DNA from: Anaerolineales bacterium
GTDB lineage: Bacteria > Chloroflexota > Anaerolineae > Anaerolineales > UBA11579
Assembly (NCBI GenBank): GCA_019637755.1
Contig: JAHBVC010000001.1
Coordinates: 1,206,480 to 1,270,479 of the forward strand
Direction of reading: 5' to 3'
Length of the DNA: 64,000 bases
The notes below the pieces were generated by a model. The model had not been told where the DNA came from, did not search any database, and saw nothing but the letters and a program-made list of their open reading frames with translations. This document shows, piece by piece, positions 60,537 to 64,000 of the stretch; position 1 is the stretch's first letter, and each line of letters begins with the position of its first letter. A program made the position numbers and the translations under genes.

Positions 60537-63035
60537 TTATTCAATCTCCGGGCAGCCATCCGCAAAATGGCTGGATGGCACTATTGTGCCGTATTGCGGC
60601 AGAATGACCGCCAGGGCGCTGGGGGCGTGGCTGCTGCAGCGCAGTACGATGGCATCGCTAGCATGCGGAAACTGCAGCGGGCTATCTGCCAACGGCAAGA
60701 GCACCGGCATGGGTTGCGGCCCGATCAGGTAAAAGCTCAGCCGCGGGAAAGTTTGCACTTCGGTGAGGGCGAAGCCCAGGGTTTCGCCTTCCCCGGCGGC
60801 AAAGAAGCTGGGGTAGAGCGCGCGCCCATTCAGGATATCCAGCTTGCCCTCTTCCAGCAGAGTGAGCAGGGCCGCCGGGGCGTCTGGCAGCGCCTGTACC
60901 TGGCTGATCACCTGTGCCGCGCTCAGCTTGCTGTAGCGCGGCTGCGAAAAGGCTTCGATCAGCGAATAGGAGCAGCCCGCCAAGCCCAATGCCAGCAAGG
61001 TCAGCAGCCAGGCCCGCGCCGTGCTGGGTGCAGGCGCCGCCGGCCGCGGCGCATCTGGAGCGGCTAGCCAGGCACGCCGCGGCCACAGCGCCGCCAACCA
61101 TAAGCACACCTGGGCGATGCCAATCGCGTAATACACCAGCACCGTCCAGTCAGCGGGCAGGTTGTAGCGCCAGCCAGCCACGCGGGCCAGTGCCAGATTC
61201 GCCGTAAAGCCAAGATTGATAAACAGTGGCACCAGGCCAGCCCAGCGCAAGCGCTGCCAACTGGCGGCCAACCCGATGCTTACCAAAATCAAGTTCAGCG
61301 CCACCACCGGCCAGCTCTCCGCGGCCAGGTGGCCATCCCAACTGGGCCAATAAGGCAGCGTGCGCACGTGGCTTTCCAGCTCGCGCAACACGTGGCTCGT
61401 TGGCAGGGTCATGAAGTTGATCAGTTGATTGCGGGCGAAGTTATCGATTACAAAGCCCGCCACGAAGCCCGGATCCTGGCGAATGAAGTCACGCACCGCA
61501 CCCATTTGGCGCGCGTAGTAATCGCCTTCACTTTCACCCTCCAGGAAGGGCAAACCAAAGGTGCCGGCTTCATAGCGATAGCGGTTAGCTAAAAAGCCCG
61601 AGACCACCGAGTCTTCGATAGCCCACTGGCCCATTTCCAAGCGGTTGCGCAGCACCCAGGGCGCCGCCACCAGCAGCACGCCCAAGCCAAACAGCAAGAC
61701 CGCGCGCCAACTGCGCCGCAGCCCCCACACCAGCAGCGCCAGCACTGCAAACACGGGCACCACGGTCAGCATTTGTGAGCGCAGCAAGATGAATGCGCCC
61801 AGCACCCCCCCCAACACCAGGGCGCGCCGCCCATCCGGCGCGGGCGGGCTTAACCAGCGCAGTGCCAGCACCGCCACCAGGGTGATGCTCAAGGCGGCGG
61901 GCAGATCGGCCATCAGCAGCTTGGCATGCGAGAGGTTGATCACATCGCCGAGGGCAATGGCATTGCTCTCGCGGAAGATCATGAGCCCGGCCAGCAACAA
62001 ACCAGAGAGTCGATGGTGCATGCGGCTGGCCAATAGATACAACAAGGCCGGAAACAACGCCAACACGAGCACCTGCAGTTGGATCACCTGCGCATAACTC
62101 GGCAGCACACTTTCGGCGGCCGCCAGAAACATAACGTAGAGCGGCCGGCGGATGGCCACCGTGCCACCAAAGCGAAACCCCTCGCCGATCTGCACATTTT
62201 GTGCGATGACATCATGGTTGAAGGCATCCGAGAGCGGATAGCTCTCGTAATTGGGCGCCGCCGGAACGCTGTTGTAATAGGTGGGCTGGGCTGGCTGCAG
62301 CGTCCAGGCTGCAGCGGCCAGCAGCCACACCAAGGCGGCCAGCGCGGCATCAGCCCGGCGTAGCTGCAGCCGGGCACTGGCGGCCAGTAACGCGATGGCC
62401 AGGCCCAGGGCCAACACACACTGAGTCAGCAAGATCGGCGCGTTGGGGGCGGCCCAGCGGGTTGCATCCTGCCCCAGGCCGACACGCGTGGTCAGGATAA
62501 TGACAATCACCAACACCAACGCCAGGCAAACCCACAGGCTGCTGCGCACCAGGCTGCGGGCGGGTTGCCATGCGGCCCAGTCTGGCCGCTGGGCCACGGC
62601 CCACAGCACCAGCCCCGCGGCGATCCAGGCCACCAGATAGCCAAAAACCGGCTGCAAGCGCTGCAGATACAGCGCCCATGAACCAAAAAATGTAATCAAC
62701 CGCTCCAGCGGCAGCCACGCCAGGCCCAGTAGGCCTAACCCAGCCGCCCCCACCGCGATCCCCAGGCCTGCCGGCTGTGCACCCAGCCAAGCCAGCGCGG
62801 CTTGGCGGCGCGGCTGCATCGCCCGACCGCGCGCCAACACCCACAACACGGCCAGGCCGGGCACGGCCACCAAGCCCGCCAGCAGTAAACGCTCTATAGA
62901 AAAGCCCCACCATACGGCGTTCTCTGCCTGGCTGGGCTGGGCCAGCAAGCCTGCCAGCGCAGCCACCGCGCACAGCAGCAAGGCCAGCGCGAGGATACGC
63001 CAAATGATGTCAAGAATTTGTTGTGGAGTTTTCAT
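60537..63035 (-). CDS. large multi-span GT-C-like membrane protein
   Basis: An 832-residue protein with about 14 membrane helices. A first external loop near 265-300 ('NYESYPLSDAFNHDVIAQNV') has the acidic residues expected of GT39/PMT-type transferases. The C-terminal 140 residues (about 690-832) form an external domain ('SQPRYSKLSAAQVISQVQAL'). It resembles uncharacterised glycosyltransferases common in Chloroflexota. Function is inferred from topology only. Confidence 0.68.
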   Translation of the reverse strand: MKTPQQILDIIWRILALALLLCAVAALAGLLAQPSQAENAVWWGFSIERLLLAGLVAVPGLAVLWVLARGRAMQPRRQAALAWLGAQPAGLGIAVGAAGLGLLGLAWLPLERLITFFGSWALYLQRLQPVFGYLVAWIAAGLVLWAVAQRPDWAAWQPARSLVRSSLWVCLALVLVIVIILTTRVGLGQDATRWAAPNAPILLTQCVLALGLAIALLAASARLQLRRADAALAALVWLLAAAAWTLQPAQPTYYNSVPAAPNYESYPLSDAFNHDVIAQNVQIGEGFRFGGTVAIRRPLYVMFLAAAESVLPSYAQVIQLQVLVLALFPALLYLLASRMHHRLSGLLLAGLMIFRESNAIALGDVINLSHAKLLMADLPAALSITLVAVLALRWLSPPAPDGRRALVLGGVLGAFILLRSQMLTVVPVFAVLALLVWGLRRSWRAVLLFGLGVLLVAAPWVLRNRLEMGQWAIEDSVVSGFLANRYRYEAGTFGLPFLEGESEGDYYARQMGAVRDFIRQDPGFVAGFVIDNFARNQLINFMTLPTSHVLRELESHVRTLPYWPSWDGHLAAESWPVVALNLILVSIGLAASWQRLRWAGLVPLFINLGFTANLALARVAGWRYNLPADWTVLVYYAIGIAQVCLWLAALWPRRAWLAAPDAPRPAAPAPSTARAWLLTLLALGLAGCSYSLIEAFSQPRYSKLSAAQVISQVQALPDAPAALLTLLEEGKLDILNGRALYPSFFAAGEGETLGFALTEVQTFPRLSFYLIGPQPMPVLLPLADSPLQFPHASDAIVLRCSSHAPSALAVILPQYGTIVPSSHFADGCPEIE

Positions 63036-63079
63036 GGGCCAAGGCGCGCCGCTGCTGCGCCCGCACCATCTTATCTTAA

Positions 63080-64000
63080 CTACGGGCAGCTAAAGCTGCG
63101 GCCGATGGGCATGAAGATCTCCACCCCGGCATCGCGAAAATCGTGGATCGATTGGTAATAGCGCAGCAAGGGCAGGCTGACCCAACGCTTCCAGGCATTG
63201 TTTTCCTCAGCCAGGCTGTCGCCGTATTGGGGGTTGCGCCCGCGGAACAGGGTGTCTTCCAGTTCGCCGACGATCAAGCTGTATTTGTGGGCAGCCAGAT
63301 CATCAACAAATGCCTCAAAGTAGGCGCGGTTGCCCGCTAAGGCCTGATCCATCACATATTTCTTTTCATACTCTGGGTTGAGCGCGATGGTTTGCTGGTA
63401 GCGGAAGGTGAGTAATTGGCGCTGATCCAAGAACAGCACCGGACCATAGTGGGCAGCACACAGGATGTTGCTATCCAAACGCTGCATGATGTAAGCCATG
63501 CGCTCATCATCAGGCAGGCTCAGCGGCGCGCCGGAATACAAGGGAAACAACGCCGGCACAACCAAGATCGCCAGCAGGCAGGCTTGTACCGCGGGCGTGG
63601 TCGCCAGCCATTCCCCCAGCCGCTGGTGCAGGCCCGCTTCCCACGCCACGCCGGCCAAGAGCACGCAGCTCACCAGCAGCATATCCAGGTTGTGCAGATC
63701 AGCGCCGCCGCCCACTTTGGCGCTGGCAATCAGGCCCACACCCAGGAAGGCGAGCAACCCGCCAACCACGGCGAAGTGTTGCAACTGCGTGGTCTTCCAA
63801 TAGCCCTTGCGCGCCAAGTAGATGCACAGCCAAGCCAAGGGCCCCACCGCGGCCAGCAGGCCGAGCAGGATGCCGGGCGGAAAAACATCATTGGGCAGCA
63901 TGCGCTGCCAGGCATACGGTTGGCTGGTCACCACCGCCTGCAGCCCCTGCACACTGGTCACCCCTTGGGCACCTGGCGTGCCATCTACCATTGGGCTGCT
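63080..64000 (-). CDS. membrane protein with external C-terminal domain, GT-C-like (5' truncated by window)
   Basis: The frame is open to the window edge (last visible codons AGC AGC CCA before an internal ATG), so about 306 C-terminal residues are seen. Five membrane helices ('ILLGLLAAVGPLAWLCIYLA', 'AVVGGLLAFLGVGLIASAKV', 'VQACLLAILVVPALFPLYSG') are followed by an about 125-residue soluble domain ('ILCAAHYGPVLFLDQRQLLT', 'DDLAAHKYSLIVGELED'). The ending resembles GT-C family proteins (GT83/PMT_2). It stands 44 bases upstream of the 832-residue protein gene. Confidence 0.6.
   Translation of the reverse strand, partial: SSPMVDGTPGAQGVTSVQGLQAVVTSQPYAWQRMLPNDVFPPGILLGLLAAVGPLAWLCIYLARKGYWKTTQLQHFAVVGGLLAFLGVGLIASAKVGGGADLHNLDMLLVSCVLLAGVAWEAGLHQRLGEWLATTPAVQACLLAILVVPALFPLYSGAPLSLPDDERMAYIMQRLDSNILCAAHYGPVLFLDQRQLLTFRYQQTIALNPEYEKKYVMDQALAGNRAYFEAFVDDLAAHKYSLIVGELEDTLFRGRNPQYGDSLAEENNAWKRWVSLPLLRYYQSIHDFRDAGVEIFMPIGRSFSCP

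Overview
The window looks like a chromosomal segment of a GC-rich bacterium of the phylum Chloroflexota, most likely Anaerolineae-like. The assignment is inferred from the mix of genes: a DUF92 membrane protein, Thr/Pro-rich secreted stalk proteins, a GlmL/MutL-type ATPase operon without its mutase, a T-box on pheST, and a very long surface-glycan operon headed by a MarR/EPS-type regulator. No rRNA, tRNA, CRISPR array, insertion sequence or prophage is visible. Coding density is very high, and start/stop overlaps of the ATGA, TAATG or GTGA kind are the rule.

Region 1 (1-9.7 kb) is housekeeping. It holds the 3' end of a MetF-type methylenetetrahydrofolate reductase, then on the minus strand a T-box-controlled pheS-pheT operon and a PlsC acyltransferase. 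A parvulin-type lipoprotein and a Thr/Pro-stalk membrane protein follow on the plus strand. A minus-strand trio (PH-like membrane protein, DUF92, DegT aminotransferase) contains two perfect DnaA boxes in one intergenic gap.

Region 2 (9.8-17.1 kb, plus strand) is a tightly coupled eight-gene operon starting from a TTGACC-17-TACAAT promoter with a GTG start at the predicted +1. It encodes membrane proteins, a protein with four P-x-W-L motifs, a duplicated-ASKHA ATPase of the GlmL/MutL family, a barrel-sandwich plus KOW protein, and a Thr-rich stalk protein ending in an LPxTG-like LPQSG sorting signal. No glutamate mutase gene is nearby. This is one of the two best candidates for an undescribed system.

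Region 3 (17.1-23 kb, minus strand) is a coenzyme A operon, panB-panE-panC-coaX-(ATP-grasp)-coaBC. Its leader begins with a hairpin resembling the pan RNA motif and continues into an intrinsic terminator. A small YtxH-like gene is divergent to it.

Region 4 (23-58.9 kb, minus strand) is an unbroken run of 36 genes for a surface glycan. It begins with a winged-helix regulator whose promoter overlaps a perfect 17-bp inverted repeat. It encodes NAD-dependent sugar epimerases, a Wzm/Wzt ABC exporter with a C-terminal cargo domain, many glycosyltransferases, PseB, two architecturally different NeuB-type synthases, three cytidylyltransferase-type enzymes, a sulfotransferase, a methyltransferase, a Wzz-like and a Wzy/ligase-like protein, and a secreted metalloprotease. 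In the middle sits the second strong novelty candidate: a stand-alone acyl carrier protein, an aminoacyl-tRNA-synthetase-like amino acid:[carrier protein] ligase, a GNAT acyltransferase, an AAC(3)-fold N-acyltransferase and a DUF4910 aminopeptidase-like protein, all translationally coupled. The proposal is that an amino acid is activated, loaded on the carrier and transferred to an amino sugar.

Region 5 (59-64 kb, minus strand) holds three large multi-membrane-span proteins resembling GT-C glycosyltransferases, the last one cut by the window edge.

All functional names come from reading the translated sequences and remembered family motifs; no database search was run.
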